A DNA stretch of 46,497 nucleotides from Spirochaetaceae bacterium (GTDB lineage: Bacteria > Spirochaetota > Spirochaetia > Treponematales > Breznakiellaceae), in contig JAITJI010000083.1 in assembly GCA_031279015.1 (NCBI GenBank), positions 1 through 46,497 of the forward strand. The letters run 5' to 3'. The position numbers were made by a program, and so were the translations under genes. Every line of letters starts with the position of its first letter. The first letter of the stretch is position 1. The notes beneath the pieces are model-generated. The model did no database searches. It was not told the DNA's origin and saw nothing but the letters and a program-made list of their open reading frames with translations. This document shows, piece after piece, positions 1-8,923 of this stretch.

Positions 1-504
1 AAAGACGCAAAAAAGGCGGAAAGAATAATTGTTGACGCCAGAGATTATGCCGAAAGGGGCATCAACGAAATACGCCACATACTGCGCAATATCCGCGGAC
101 ATTCCCAGGGCTTTCTAAGCCTGCAAAACACACTTTTTGATCTCAGTGATTCATTCAGAAAAGCAACAAATATAATGCTTATAATTGAATATGGAAACTG
201 GCCCCGGACATTCTCAAAAACCATTGATTCTTTCTTTATTTCTTTTACGCAGGAATGTCTTACCAATGCTCTAAAACATGGTCAAGCTACGGTAATAATC
301 ATTATGTGCTGGCTGAGAGGTTCCAGAATTTTTATGCGTGTCACCGATAACGGCCAGGGTGCGTTGATGCCCATAAAAAAGGGCATTGGGATTTCCGCCA
401 TGGAAGAATTTGTCACGCTTTACGACGGAAGCATCGTCATTCAGAGCGATGCGGGCGGCTTCAGAATAACCGCTGAACTTCTCGCGGACAAAAAACCCCT
501 TTAA
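1..504 (+). CDS. Sensor histidine kinase, NarL/DegS type (5' end outside window)
   Basis: The reading frame is open from base 1 to the TAA at 502-504, so only the C-terminal 167 residues are present. The segment GINEIRHILRNIRG, about 20 residues in, fits a HisKA_3 dimerisation helix, although the phospho-acceptor His is not certain in this fragment. The ATPase N box is FTQECLTNALKHG and the G boxes are VTDNGQGA and KGIGISAMEE. This order is typical of two-component kinases that pair with LuxR-type regulators. The input domain and the partner regulator lie outside the window, so the signal cannot be inferred. No signs of decay are seen. Confidence 0.85.
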   Translation, partial: KDAKKAERIIVDARDYAERGINEIRHILRNIRGHSQGFLSLQNTLFDLSDSFRKATNIMLIIEYGNWPRTFSKTIDSFFISFTQECLTNALKHGQATVIIIMCWLRGSRIFMRVTDNGQGALMPIKKGIGISAMEEFVTLYDGSIVIQSDAGGFRITAELLADKKPL

Positions 505-533
505 GGAAAGCTCTGAAAACCGGCGCCTTCTTT

Positions 534-650
534 CTATAGGGGGAACTGGTTCCCCGGCCCCTCCCTTTTGGATGCCCCCTTTACCAGGCCCGCGATGTCC
601 ACAAAACCCACTGTGGCGGGGAGCTCCACGATACCGCAGTTTAACGCCAT
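534..650 (-). pseudogene. ychF remnant with internal deletion
   Basis: The reading frame from the ATG at 650 gives 38 residues. It begins [11 protein letters not shown], as in the intact ychF of this window (23125-22013), then jumps directly to [15 protein letters not shown] and EGPGNQF, which is the G3 region of the same protein. The P-loop and about 50 residues between are missing and the frame stops at 534. A purine-rich stretch (agagaggggt) precedes the ATG, so it could still be translated. It is almost certainly a non-functional relic of a second ychF copy. The frame continues upstream of the ATG to 959, but I do not recognise that part. Confidence 0.8.
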
Positions 651-1228
651 ACCCCTCTCTTCATTCCCTATCTCAAAATGCAGGCAGCTCGCCAGCAACG
701 TCTCCTTGCTGTCCCGTATCTCCACCCCGTCCAGGGTTGTAAGAACCCCGCACTCCAGTACCCGGCACTCCTCCGGCGCCCCGTACATTTTCACCGGCTT
801 GAGGTTATTGTTGAACGAAAAGGCTAAAGTCCGGCGACGCAACCGCTCTTGATGGCGCCGCATAACCGTATTTGAGGTCGTATTTTCCCCGCCGGGGCTG
901 GACCACACGGTCAGCCCGCCCGCCAATATGGTCAAAATTGTGCAAATTCCCCCTCCCATGCCCCATTTTAGTACATTTTCCTAAATGTAAAATTGCTGCC
1001 TCACGTTAAATCTGACCATAAGGGAATTTGATGCTGCCCTTCCGGCCGGAAAGACGCCGGAGCTTGCCCTTATAAAACGTGAGACATCACCGTAATCCCC
1101 CAGGTTTACATATTGAAAAAAAATACAAAAATTCTGCAAATTTATACAAAAAAGGAGAGATGTCTTCTTGACATTTTATGTCAAATATTTTAGAAGAGAA
1201 AAATGGTTCTTTTATAAAGGAGGAATTT
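651..1228. other. Stretch without a recognised gene; bmpA-type promoter at its end
   Basis: No convincing gene is seen. The minus-strand frame from the ychF remnant stays open to 959, with a segment reading GAPEECRVLECGVLTTLDG that I cannot assign and that may be another gene scrap. From about 1100 the DNA becomes AT-rich and holds the promoter and palindrome described separately. Confidence 0.5.
1168..1196 (+). promoter_or_regulatory. Candidate promoter with overlapping palindromic operator
   Basis: A perfect -35 box TTGACA lies at 1168-1173. After 17 nt, TAGAAG at 1191-1196 could serve as the -10 (4 of 6 matches). The -35 is the left arm of a perfect inverted repeat, TTGACATTTTATGTCAA (1168-1184, 7-bp arms, 3-nt spacer). 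A repressor bound there would block the promoter of the BMP-type ABC operon. The palindrome is seen directly; promoter and operator roles are inferred. Confidence 0.5.
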
Positions 1229-2299
1229 ATGAAAAAAACCATTATTTTTGGATTGGCGGTTCTTCTTGCGGCGAATGGCTTTGCCGGCGGGAAGAAGGAA
1301 ACCCCGGGTGAATCCGGTGAAATCAAGGTCGGATTTGTCTACGATGCCAGTATACACGACCAGGGTTTCTCCGAGGCTCATGACAAGGGGCGCCTTGCCC
1401 TTGAAAGACTGGGGTACAAGACGGCCTATGTGGAAAATGTCGCCCAAAACGCCGATTGCGAAAAGGCGATCCGGGACCTTATCGACCAGGGCTGCAATGT
1501 GATTTACACCACGAGTTTCGGTTTTATGGACTGGACGCTGAAGGTCGCCGAGGAATTCCCCAGCATCAAGTTTGCCCATTGTTCCGGTTACAAGCGGGCG
1601 GCGAATATGTCTACCTTTTATGCGAAGATCTACCAGGCCTGGTACCTTGCGGGCATCGCTGCGGGTTACAAAACAAAGTCCGGCAAACTTGGCTATGTGG
1701 CGGCCTTCCCCATTCCCGAAGTTATTCGTCATATTGACGCCTGGGCGCTGGGCGCCCAGTCGGTTGACCCGAATATCACCGTTGACGTTATCTGGGCAAA
1801 TACCTGGAACGATCCCGGCGTGGAGCGTCAGGCCGCCACGGAACTGTTAAACCGCGGCTGTGACGTGATCACCCATCACCAATCGACCGCCGCGTCCCTG
1901 CTTGCCGGCGCCGAGCGCGGCGCGGCGGCGGTGGGTTATGCGGCTTCCACACCGGATATTGCCGGTTACCTGACGGCGCCGATGTTCAACTGGGAAGCTT
2001 TTTATATAGAAGATGTGGAGGCCATAAAGGCCGGAACCTGGTCAAGCCGGGCCTACTGGAAGGGGCTGGAGGCCAATGCGGTGTCCCTTGACGCCCTGAC
2101 CGCCGCAAACGACAGCGGAGCCGCTGCTGCGATAAAGGCCGCCCAGGATCGAATCGCCTCCGGCAGTTTTGATCCCTTTACCGGTCCCATCGCCGATCAG
2201 ACGGGGGCTGTCAAAATTCCGGCGGGAACCACCCCCAGTGACGATGAACTGTGGAATTTGGGCTGGTTTGTCAAAGGCATTAACGGCACAATAAACTAA
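1229..2299 (+). CDS. BMP/PnrA-family ABC transporter substrate-binding protein
   Basis: This is a 356-residue periplasmic binding protein for a nucleoside or simple-sugar type importer. The start at 1229 is chosen because AAAGGAGG lies 5 nt upstream and the residues that follow, MKKTIIFGLAVLLAANGFAG, make a normal export signal. There is no lipobox cysteine, so it is probably cut by signal peptidase I rather than lipidated as BMP proteins often are. Family hallmarks are IKVGFVYDASIHDQGFSE near the mature N-terminus, GCNVIYTTSFGFMD, the FYAKIYQAWYLAGIAAG segment and GCDVITHHQST. It heads an operon with a double ATPase and two permeases. The ligand is unknown; purine nucleosides are the commonest for the family. 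Confidence 0.88.
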   Translation: MKKTIIFGLAVLLAANGFAGGKKETPGESGEIKVGFVYDASIHDQGFSEAHDKGRLALERLGYKTAYVENVAQNADCEKAIRDLIDQGCNVIYTTSFGFMDWTLKVAEEFPSIKFAHCSGYKRAANMSTFYAKIYQAWYLAGIAAGYKTKSGKLGYVAAFPIPEVIRHIDAWALGAQSVDPNITVDVIWANTWNDPGVERQAATELLNRGCDVITHHQSTAASLLAGAERGAAAVGYAASTPDIAGYLTAPMFNWEAFYIEDVEAIKAGTWSSRAYWKGLEANAVSLDALTAANDSGAAAAIKAAQDRIASGSFDPFTGPIADQTGAVKIPAGTTPSDDELWNLGWFVKGINGTIN

Positions 2300-2305
2300 G
2301 ACCAA

Positions 2306-2335
2306 GGGGACAAGGGCCGGATGGCTTTTGTCCCC
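2306..2335 (+). other. Intergenic mRNA hairpin after the binding-protein gene
   Basis: The arms GGGGACAA (2306-2313) and TTGTCCCC (2328-2335) are perfectly complementary, and a smaller GCC/GGC pairing lies inside the loop. It sits 7 nt after the binding-protein stop and has no T-run. It is best read as a 3' stabiliser or partial attenuator that lets the binding protein be made in excess over the downstream ATPase. Confidence 0.6.
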
Positions 2336-2354
2336 GTCATTAGGGGATTAAATT

Positions 2355-3929
2355 GTGCCAATAGGCAACCACGTAGAGATGAGGGGGATCTGTAAACGTT
2401 TCGATTCGGTCCTCGCAAATGATAATATTACCATTAACATCTTGGGGGGTGAGATCCATTCGCTCCTGGGGGAAAATGGATCGGGGAAAAGCACCCTCCT
2501 CAATATCCTGTCGGGGATTTACCGGCCCGACAGGGGCGCTATTTTTATCGACGGAGAAGAACAGTATTTCCGCTCGCCGGAAGATGCAATTGCCGTGGGC
2601 ATTGGCATGGTGCATCAGCATGTGATGTTGATTCCGGTCATGACGGCAATGGAAAATATCTGCCTGGGGGAAAAAGATTCCGACATCCGGCGGAAAGTGA
2701 ACACCGCGGTTTTTCCGAATCCTTTTCTGCGGAAAAAATATGTTCGGACAAAAATCGATACCATCATCAAACAGTTTGGGCTTTATGTAAATTCCAATCA
2801 GAAAATTTACGATATGTCGATTGGTGAAAAACAGACGGTTGAAATAGTCAAGGCCCTCTACCGGGGCGCAAAAATCCTCATCCTTGATGAACCAACGGCG
2901 GTACTGACCCCCCAGGAAACTGAAAAACTGTTTGCCGTCATGCGGAACATGAAAGCCTGGGGATGTGCAATCGTCATTATTACCCACAAAATGCACGAAG
3001 TTATGGAAATCAGTGACCGGGTAACGGTGCTCCGCAAGGGAAAGGTGGCCGGGACGGTGCTTACCAAAGAGACTAATCCCCGGCAGCTTACCGAAATGAT
3101 GGTAGGTGAAAGCATTGAAATGGAGATAAAACGGGAAACATTTGAAGGAAGCAGCCTTTCACTGCTAGAGGTACACAATTTAAGCTACAAAAATACGGAA
3201 GGGGTCAAAGTTCTGCATAATTTTTCCTTTACGGTACAGGCCGGTGAGATTCTTGGAGTCGCCGGAATTGCGGGAAACGGACAGAAAGAATTATGTGAGA
3301 TCATCATGGGCCTGCGGAAAGCGGACGGCGGGTCCATTACCTTTTTGGGCGAAGATCTGATTGGCCTTTCACCGGTAACCATTAAAAAACGCGGTATCAA
3401 GCTTAACTTTATCCCTGAAGATCGGCTTGGCATGGGGCTTGCGGGCGGCATGAGCATTACCGATAACATCATGCTGAAAAATTACGGCGAAGGGAAAGGG
3501 CCCTTTATTGACCGGACAAAATTCCGGGCGGCGGCGGCACATATTACCAAACGCTATGCCGTATCCACTCCTTCGATAAACCATCTGGTCCGTAAACTTT
3601 CCGGGGGCAACATTCAAAAGGTCCTTCTTGGCCGGGAAATAGAGATGAAACCGCGGCTCCTTATTACGGCGTATCCGGTACGGGGGCTGGACATCGGCGC
3701 ATCCTACAGCATTTACGATATGCTGAACCGGCAAAAACGGGAAGGGGTAGGGATTCTCTACATCGGGGAAGACCTTGATGTACTCAGGGAACTCTGTGAC
3801 CGGCTGATGGTAATTCACGGCGGGGAAATAATGGGGATTCTTGATCCCCGGGCGGTGAGCAAAGAAGATATCGGGATGATGATGCTTGGAGGCAGAGCGA
3901 AAAATTTCACCACCGGGTATGCAATATGA
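2355..3929 (+). CDS. Nucleoside/simple-sugar ABC transporter, tandem ATP-binding protein
   Basis: The 524-residue protein has two ABC cassettes, the size and layout of the RbsA/MglA/YufO class. Cassette 1 has Walker A GENGSGKST, signature MSIGEKQTVE and Walker B ILILDEPTAVLTPQE with the H-loop THK. Cassette 2 has a degenerate P-loop (GIAGNGQKE), a good signature LSGGNIQKV, and a Walker B region, LLITAYPVRGLDIGA, lacking the usual Asp-Glu pair, as is normal for the second half of this class. The start is GTG at 2355 after AGGGGATT; an ATG at 2379 is a less likely alternative. The stop overlaps the next start (ATGA), which indicates translational coupling. Confidence 0.92.
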   Translation: MPIGNHVEMRGICKRFDSVLANDNITINILGGEIHSLLGENGSGKSTLLNILSGIYRPDRGAIFIDGEEQYFRSPEDAIAVGIGMVHQHVMLIPVMTAMENICLGEKDSDIRRKVNTAVFPNPFLRKKYVRTKIDTIIKQFGLYVNSNQKIYDMSIGEKQTVEIVKALYRGAKILILDEPTAVLTPQETEKLFAVMRNMKAWGCAIVIITHKMHEVMEISDRVTVLRKGKVAGTVLTKETNPRQLTEMMVGESIEMEIKRETFEGSSLSLLEVHNLSYKNTEGVKVLHNFSFTVQAGEILGVAGIAGNGQKELCEIIMGLRKADGGSITFLGEDLIGLSPVTIKKRGIKLNFIPEDRLGMGLAGGMSITDNIMLKNYGEGKGPFIDRTKFRAAAAHITKRYAVSTPSINHLVRKLSGGNIQKVLLGREIEMKPRLLITAYPVRGLDIGASYSIYDMLNRQKREGVGILYIGEDLDVLRELCDRLMVIHGGEIMGILDPRAVSKEDIGMMMLGGRAKNFTTGYAI

Positions 3930-4975
3930 TACGCATCGTAAAACGCCCGGAAACGGCTTCTTCAAAATTTGACAACATAAAGCGGACCATCCTGGCTTCT
4001 CTTGCCGCAGTTGCGGCCTCGGCGGTTGTTATGCTTTTTATGGGCTATAATCCGCTGGACATCTACGGGAAAATAATTCAGGGATCCCTTGGGACGGCCT
4101 ACCGGTTCCGGGAAACAGTGAACAAGGCGATTCCGCTGGCAACCCTGTCCCTGGGCGTATTGGTGGCCTTTAAGATGAAGTTTTGGAACATCGGCGGTGA
4201 AGGGCAGTTTTACATGGGCGCTTTTGGCGCGTCCCTGGTGGCCCTGTCATTTCCGAAACTTGCAGCGCCCTTGCTGCTGCCCCTGATGGCCGCGGCGGCG
4301 GTTCTTTTTGCCGGTATTTGGATATTGATACCTGCCCTGCTCAAGGCACGGTTTTCCACCAGTGAAACCCTGGTTACCCTGATGTTGAACTATGTCGCTT
4401 CCCAGTGGGTTTCTTACCTGCAATACGGCCCCTGGAAAGATCCGGCGGCTATCGGCTTTCCGAAAATTGTCGCCTTCAGCAAAAATGCGGTTCTGCCAAA
4501 GGTGTTAGGCATTCATATCGGCTGGATCATCGTGTTGGTACTCACCCTGTTTATATACGTCCTGCTTAAAAAGACCAAACTGGGTTTTGAAATTGAGGTG
4601 GCCGGTGAAAGCGAAGCTACCGCGCGGTATGCCGGCATGAATATGTTAAAAATCACGATTATCACCGGCATGATCTCCGGAGGGCTCTGCGGCATAGCGG
4701 GCATGATGCAGGCATCGGCCATTGAACGCTCCCTGTCCGACCAGCTTTCGGGGGGGCTGGGTTTCACCGCGGTGATCACAACATGGCTTGCCCATCTGAG
4801 TCCTCCGGGCATCCTGCTGACATCCTTTCTGTTTTCCATGCTGATACTCGGCGGGATGTTTCTGCAAAGTTCCCTGCAAATTCCGGCGGCAATTTCCGGT
4901 ATCTTGCAGGGAATTATTCTCTTTTTTGCTGTGGGCAGCGAATTTTTTACCCGCTATACATTTACCAGGGAATGA
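3926..4975 (+). CDS. BPD_transp_2-type ABC permease, first subunit (YufP/NupB-like)
   Basis: This 349-residue, highly hydrophobic protein has roughly nine or ten membrane segments. Diagnostic stretches for the nucleoside/simple-sugar permease family are FKMKFWNIGGEGQFYMGA near residues 80-100, LVTLMLNYVA, and the conserved cytoplasmic loop GESEATARYAGMNM around residue 230, followed by SGGLCGIAGMMQ. The ATG overlaps the stop of the ATPase gene by ATGA. It forms a heterodimeric channel with the next gene product in the inner membrane. Confidence 0.9.
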   Translation: MIRIVKRPETASSKFDNIKRTILASLAAVAASAVVMLFMGYNPLDIYGKIIQGSLGTAYRFRETVNKAIPLATLSLGVLVAFKMKFWNIGGEGQFYMGAFGASLVALSFPKLAAPLLLPLMAAAAVLFAGIWILIPALLKARFSTSETLVTLMLNYVASQWVSYLQYGPWKDPAAIGFPKIVAFSKNAVLPKVLGIHIGWIIVLVLTLFIYVLLKKTKLGFEIEVAGESEATARYAGMNMLKITIITGMISGGLCGIAGMMQASAIERSLSDQLSGGLGFTAVITTWLAHLSPPGILLTSFLFSMLILGGMFLQSSLQIPAAISGILQGIILFFAVGSEFFTRYTFTRE

Positions 4976-4992
4976 AAAGGGGAAGAGAAACA

Positions 4993-5925
4993 ATGCTAGA
5001 GTCACTCACATTTTTTTTACAGACGGCGGTGCAGACCGGAACCCATATTCTGTATGCCATACTGGGGGGCATCCTCTGCGAAAAAGTCGGCAACATGAAC
5101 CTTGGCATTGAGGGGATGATGTTGATGGGCGCCTCTGTCGGCTACTTCACCGCCATTACCAGCGCCAACCCTGCCCTCGCCGTTTTTGCCGCCGGACTTG
5201 CCGGAGCGGCAGGGGCGCTGATCTACGTCATCATCACCGTGAATCTGCGGGGGAATCAGGTTGTATGCGGCCTTATCCTGACGATATTCGGTACCGGGGT
5301 CTCCGGTTTTCTCGGAAAAAGCCTGGCGGGAAAGCCCCTTCCCGAAACGGTGCTGCATGCGTTTTCACCGGTCTCCGTTCCGCTGTTCAGCAAGATTCCG
5401 CTTATCGGACAGGTTTTTTTTGTCCAGAGCCCTTATGTACTCGCGGGGATCCTGCTTGCTATGGTGATTTATGTTTACCTGAACTATACCCGCTTTGGGC
5501 TTTCCGCCCGTTCGGTCGGGGAAAATCCTGCCGTGGCCGACGCATCGGGGATCAACGTTACCGGTTACAAATATACGCATATCCTGGCCGGAGGTTTCCT
5601 CTGCGGGCTCGGCGGCACATACCTTTCCCTGGTTTTTGTACCCCGCTGGCAGGAAAATATCACCGCCGGAGCGGGTTGGATTGCCGTGGCCCTGATCATT
5701 TTCAGCACCTGGAATCCGCTGAAGGCAATTTTTGCGGCCTATGTGTTCGGCGCGCTGAAGGGCGTGGGTTTCAAGTTTCAGTCCGGCTTTATCCATCCCA
5801 AACTGCTTGACATGATCCCCTACCTTGCAACGATCATCGTGCTTGTTTTCATCACCTTCAGAAAACGAAAAGAAGACCTGGGACCCGCAGGGCTGGGAAT
5901 TCCCTATTTCCGGGAAGAACGGTAG
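4993..5925 (+). CDS. BPD_transp_2-type ABC permease, second subunit (YufQ/NupC-like)
   Basis: The 310-residue membrane protein starts at 4993 after GGAAGAGAAACA, 17 nt after the previous stop. A longer frame extends upstream but only overlaps the preceding permease out of frame. Family marks are GGILCEKVGNMNLGIEGMML near residue 25, VNLRGNQVVCGLILTIFGTG, and the loop SVGENPAVADASGINV near residue 205, followed by GGFLCGLGGTYLSL. Together with the upstream permease, ATPase and BMP-type binding protein it completes the importer. No further gene is coupled downstream. Confidence 0.9.
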   Translation: MLESLTFFLQTAVQTGTHILYAILGGILCEKVGNMNLGIEGMMLMGASVGYFTAITSANPALAVFAAGLAGAAGALIYVIITVNLRGNQVVCGLILTIFGTGVSGFLGKSLAGKPLPETVLHAFSPVSVPLFSKIPLIGQVFFVQSPYVLAGILLAMVIYVYLNYTRFGLSARSVGENPAVADASGINVTGYKYTHILAGGFLCGLGGTYLSLVFVPRWQENITAGAGWIAVALIIFSTWNPLKAIFAAYVFGALKGVGFKFQSGFIHPKLLDMIPYLATIIVLVFITFRKRKEDLGPAGLGIPYFREER

Positions 5926-6144
5926 TCTGCGTAATCTTAAATCCGACACCTCCATCCATAACCCGGTTCCGGAAAACCCGGATAAGCGCTGTAGTATACC
6001 GGCGGCCTTAAATATAGCCTAAGGGGTCTTGAAACAGCCCCATAGACTGAAGTTTTGGGAAAGCCTCCCTTGATTTACTTATCAAATGTATTAAATTAGA
6101 AATTGTCTTTATTTTACTTATATCTATGTTTTTGGAGGAAAAAG

Positions 6145-8031
6145 ATGAAACGTTTGGTCTTGTGTTTTTTGGCGGGTACTCTTGTTTTGGCGGGGTGCCA
6201 ATCTCCCGGGGGCTCCCGGGGCGGGAGATCCGGGGCATCCCAAAACTTTTTAAAAAGTATTTCATGGGATGCGGAATACGACGTGGTGGTCATAGGTTTT
6301 GGCGGGGCGGGCGCCTCAACGGCAGTGTCCGCTGCGGACAGCGGGGCCAAGGTGCTGCTGTTGGAAAAGGCCCCCGAAGGGGAGGAAGGGGGAAACACCC
6401 GCTACGCCCTCCAGCTGGTCCTGATTCCCAAGGATAAGGAAGCGGGGATCCTCTATTTTAAGGGCCTCCGGGGCTTGTACGAAGATCAAAGCGACGAGGT
6501 TATCGAACTTATCGTTACCGAAACTATGGCGAACCAGGATTGGCTCATTAAAACCATGGGGGCCAATCCCGATACCATCACCCACCGGTTGATGCGTGAA
6601 TACCCCGAATTGCCCGGCGCCGAAGAAGCGGTGGACGGTATTTTTGTGGAACCCGGTTTCTGGAATTCCAGCCTCTGGAATCTGCTCCGCAAAAACGTCT
6701 ATGACCGGAAAGATAAGATCGACGTATGGTATGAAAGTCCGGCGGTAAGGCTTATCCAGGATCCGGTTACCAAGATAATTCACGGCGTAGTGACCGAAAA
6801 CAAAGGCAAAAGATACAATATCCGGGCAAAGAACGGGGTGGTCCTGGCCTGCGGCGGTTTTGAGAATAACGACGCCATGCTGGAAAACTACGCGCAGCTT
6901 TCCAACGCGTACAGCAAGGGGGCTAAATACAATACCGGCGACGGGGTCAAAATGGCCATCGACGTAGGGGCGGACCTCTGGCACATGAGCACCCTGGCCG
7001 GACCGGATGTTAATTTTGTCAATCCCGAAACCGGCAGGGCCCAGTTCTACGGGCTTCAGCTTCCGGCTGAGTCCTACCGTATGACCGGCTTTATGGGCCA
7101 GTCTGCCATATTTATCGGCGGCGACGGGACTCGTTTTACCAACGAGGCGGGCTTCCCCCGGCACGGCCACTACAACTACGGCGGCACCTGGTTCAGCCTG
7201 CTGGTTCCCAATAATTCCTGGTGTGTCTTTGATGAAACCGCCAGGCTGGGCAGGCCTGCCTATTTCCAGTGGAGTCAGGGCATGGAAGAAGAAATCGCCA
7301 AGGGCTGGATCATCAAGGCCAATACCCTGGCGGAACTGGCTGCCAAGATGAATGTTCCGGCTGAAAACTTTGCCAAGGAAGTGGCCGAGTACAACCAGTT
7401 CTGCCAGAACAAATACGATGTCAGATTTAAGCGGGCGGAGCCTTTCCTTAAGCCCATCGCATCTTCCGGCCCCTACTACGCCTTCCCCATCCGGGCTACC
7501 CTGACCAATACCCAAGGCGGCGCCAGGCGTAATATAGAATGCGAAGTCCAGAATGTGTGGGGAGAAAGCATCCCCCACCTCTACAGCGCCGGGGAATTCG
7601 GTTCCTTCTACTGCGATGTGTATAACGGCGGCGGTAATTTAAGCGAGTGTCTCTTTACGGGCCGTATTGCCGGCCGCAATGCCTCGGCAGTCAAGCGGGA
7701 TACGGACCAGGGTTCCATATTGGACAAAACTCCTCTGGACCTGAGTTCCGCGGCCCTCAGCTATACCACAGGACCCAATCAGTACCTGGGCCGGGCCATG
7801 GGCATAGGCTCGGAACTGGTGGTCCGGGTTACCTATACCAATGGCAAGATCGAAAAGGTGGAGATCCTTTCCCACAATGAAACTCCCTCCATCAGTGACC
7901 GGGCCATTGCGGAAATTCCCGCGGCCATCGTAAAGGCCAATTCCACCGAAGTTGATGCAGTTACCGGGGTAACCACTACCAGCAATGCCATTAAAAAGGC
8001 AGTGGCTGAAGCCATAGCCGGAGTGCGTTAA
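6145..8031 (+). CDS. Lipoprotein FAD-dependent reductase with C-terminal FMN-binding domain (fumarate/urocanate reductase-like)
   Basis: The 628-residue protein starts at 6145 after GGAGG. It opens with a lipoprotein signal whose lipobox is LAGC (Cys18), so it is anchored outside the cytoplasm. The FAD Rossmann motif VVVIGFGGAGAST is at about 47-59 with LLLEK following. The family's C-terminal flavin-domain pattern GEFGSFYCDVYNGGGNLSECLFTG (first 20: GEFGSFYCDVYNGGGNLSEC) lies near residue 485. The last 75 residues are an FMN-binding domain ending with DAVTGVT (about 604-610), close to the ApbE flavinylation motif (DxxS/TGAT), so a covalent FMN on Thr is expected. Such enzymes pass electrons to fumarate, urocanate or similar acceptors. 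The substrate is not predictable here and no ApbE gene is in the window. Confidence 0.87.
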   Translation: MKRLVLCFLAGTLVLAGCQSPGGSRGGRSGASQNFLKSISWDAEYDVVVIGFGGAGASTAVSAADSGAKVLLLEKAPEGEEGGNTRYALQLVLIPKDKEAGILYFKGLRGLYEDQSDEVIELIVTETMANQDWLIKTMGANPDTITHRLMREYPELPGAEEAVDGIFVEPGFWNSSLWNLLRKNVYDRKDKIDVWYESPAVRLIQDPVTKIIHGVVTENKGKRYNIRAKNGVVLACGGFENNDAMLENYAQLSNAYSKGAKYNTGDGVKMAIDVGADLWHMSTLAGPDVNFVNPETGRAQFYGLQLPAESYRMTGFMGQSAIFIGGDGTRFTNEAGFPRHGHYNYGGTWFSLLVPNNSWCVFDETARLGRPAYFQWSQGMEEEIAKGWIIKANTLAELAAKMNVPAENFAKEVAEYNQFCQNKYDVRFKRAEPFLKPIASSGPYYAFPIRATLTNTQGGARRNIECEVQNVWGESIPHLYSAGEFGSFYCDVYNGGGNLSECLFTGRIAGRNASAVKRDTDQGSILDKTPLDLSSAALSYTTGPNQYLGRAMGIGSELVVRVTYTNGKIEKVEILSHNETPSISDRAIAEIPAAIVKANSTEVDAVTGVTTTSNAIKKAVAEAIAGVR

Positions 8032-8041
8032 AGACTCCCCT

Positions 8042-8086
8042 CCCCCCTGCCGGCGCAGGGGGGATCAACATGCACGGCATGTTTTG
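8042..8086 (+). terminator. Hairpin pair between convergent operons
   Basis: The first stem is CCCCCCTGC (8042-8050) pairing GCAGGGGGG (8055-8063) with loop CGGC. The second is AACATGC (8067-8073) pairing GCATGTT (8077-8083), leading into a short T-rich stretch. They follow the reductase stop at 8031 and face the convergent ABC gene ending at 8099, so they probably stop transcription from the plus strand. The T-run is poor. Confidence 0.55.
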
Positions 8087-8098
8087 GTGATTGTTTCT

Positions 8099-8923
8099 TC
8101 ATTGTTCCCTAACCGGTCTCAGGAAGCTTAAAACCTCTATCAGCCGTCTTTCCATACGGATCTGCGCCCCGGAACCGAAAACACGATTCCCCCTTTCAAG
8201 ATCCGGAGTTTCGTCAAAGACAAACCCGGCAGGGGGCTTCCCCAGCACCAAAATCCGCTGCCCCAGATAAACCGCCTCCCGGGGATCGTGGGTCACGATG
8301 ACAGCCAGCCGGGGAGATTCGGCCAGCAGGGACAGGGTCAGATCCATAAGCTGTATCCGCAGGGGAATATCCAGGGACTGAAAAGGTTCATCCATGAGGA
8401 TCCCCCGGCCCGGAAAGGCGAAAGCCCGGGCAAAGCTGACCCGCTGTTTCTGTCCCCCTGAAAGTTCACCGGGAAACGCCTGAACCCTGTCCTCCAGTGA
8501 AACCTGGCGGAGAAAATGCCGGGCCCGCTCCTCCGCTCCGGTTTTCCCCAGACTCTGTTCCATCGGCAGCATCACATTTTTCAGCACGGTTTTCCAGGGG
8601 AGGAGCCGGGGTTCCTGAAATACAAAGGAACAGGCGCCGGTTGCGGCAGGACCGGTTTTCACAGGGTCTGCCGGAAGGGGGAGATCTCCGGCGACGGAGA
8701 CACCGGCGGACCGGATAAAATTAATTTCCCCCGCATCGGGCCGGAGAAGCCCCGCTATTAATTTGAGCAGCGTGGTTTTGCCGCAACCCGAAGGCCCCAG
8801 TATAACCAGGGGATTCTCCTTTTCCGGGACAAGGGTCAGATTTTTAAACAGGGGCGTATCGTTATAGGCAAAGCTGAGATATTTTATCGATATGCCCAAA
8901 ACAGATCCCCCGGCGAAACTCAC
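8099..8923 (-). CDS. NitT/TauT-family ABC transporter ATP-binding protein
   Basis: The 274-residue single ABC cassette has Walker A GPSGCGKTTL at about residues 43-52, signature LSGGQKQRVSFARA, Walker B ILMDEPFQSLD and switch His in VTHDPREA. This is the SsuB/TauB/ThiZ class serving sulfonate, nitrate, taurine or thiamine-precursor importers. Its start overlaps the stop of the permease gene (8920-9684) by ATGA, giving the order binding protein, permease, ATPase on the minus strand. Confidence 0.92.
   Translation of the reverse strand: MSFAGGSVLGISIKYLSFAYNDTPLFKNLTLVPEKENPLVILGPSGCGKTTLLKLIAGLLRPDAGEINFIRSAGVSVAGDLPLPADPVKTGPAATGACSFVFQEPRLLPWKTVLKNVMLPMEQSLGKTGAEERARHFLRQVSLEDRVQAFPGELSGGQKQRVSFARAFAFPGRGILMDEPFQSLDIPLRIQLMDLTLSLLAESPRLAVIVTHDPREAVYLGQRILVLGKPPAGFVFDETPDLERGNRVFGSGAQIRMERRLIEVLSFLRPVREQ

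Noticed and set aside
651-959. A new gene fused upstream of the ychF remnant
   Set aside because: The frame is open but lacks a supported start, and I cannot recognise any domain in it.
4188-4200. Extra copy of the TTTTGGAAC repeat arm
   Set aside because: It lies inside the permease coding sequence at the conserved FWNIGGEG block and has no partner arm; chance match.
6316-7578. A 420-codon open frame opposite the flavin reductase
   Set aside because: Plus-strand protein has clear FAD and FMN motifs; the opposite frame has no family features and arises from GC-rich codon use.
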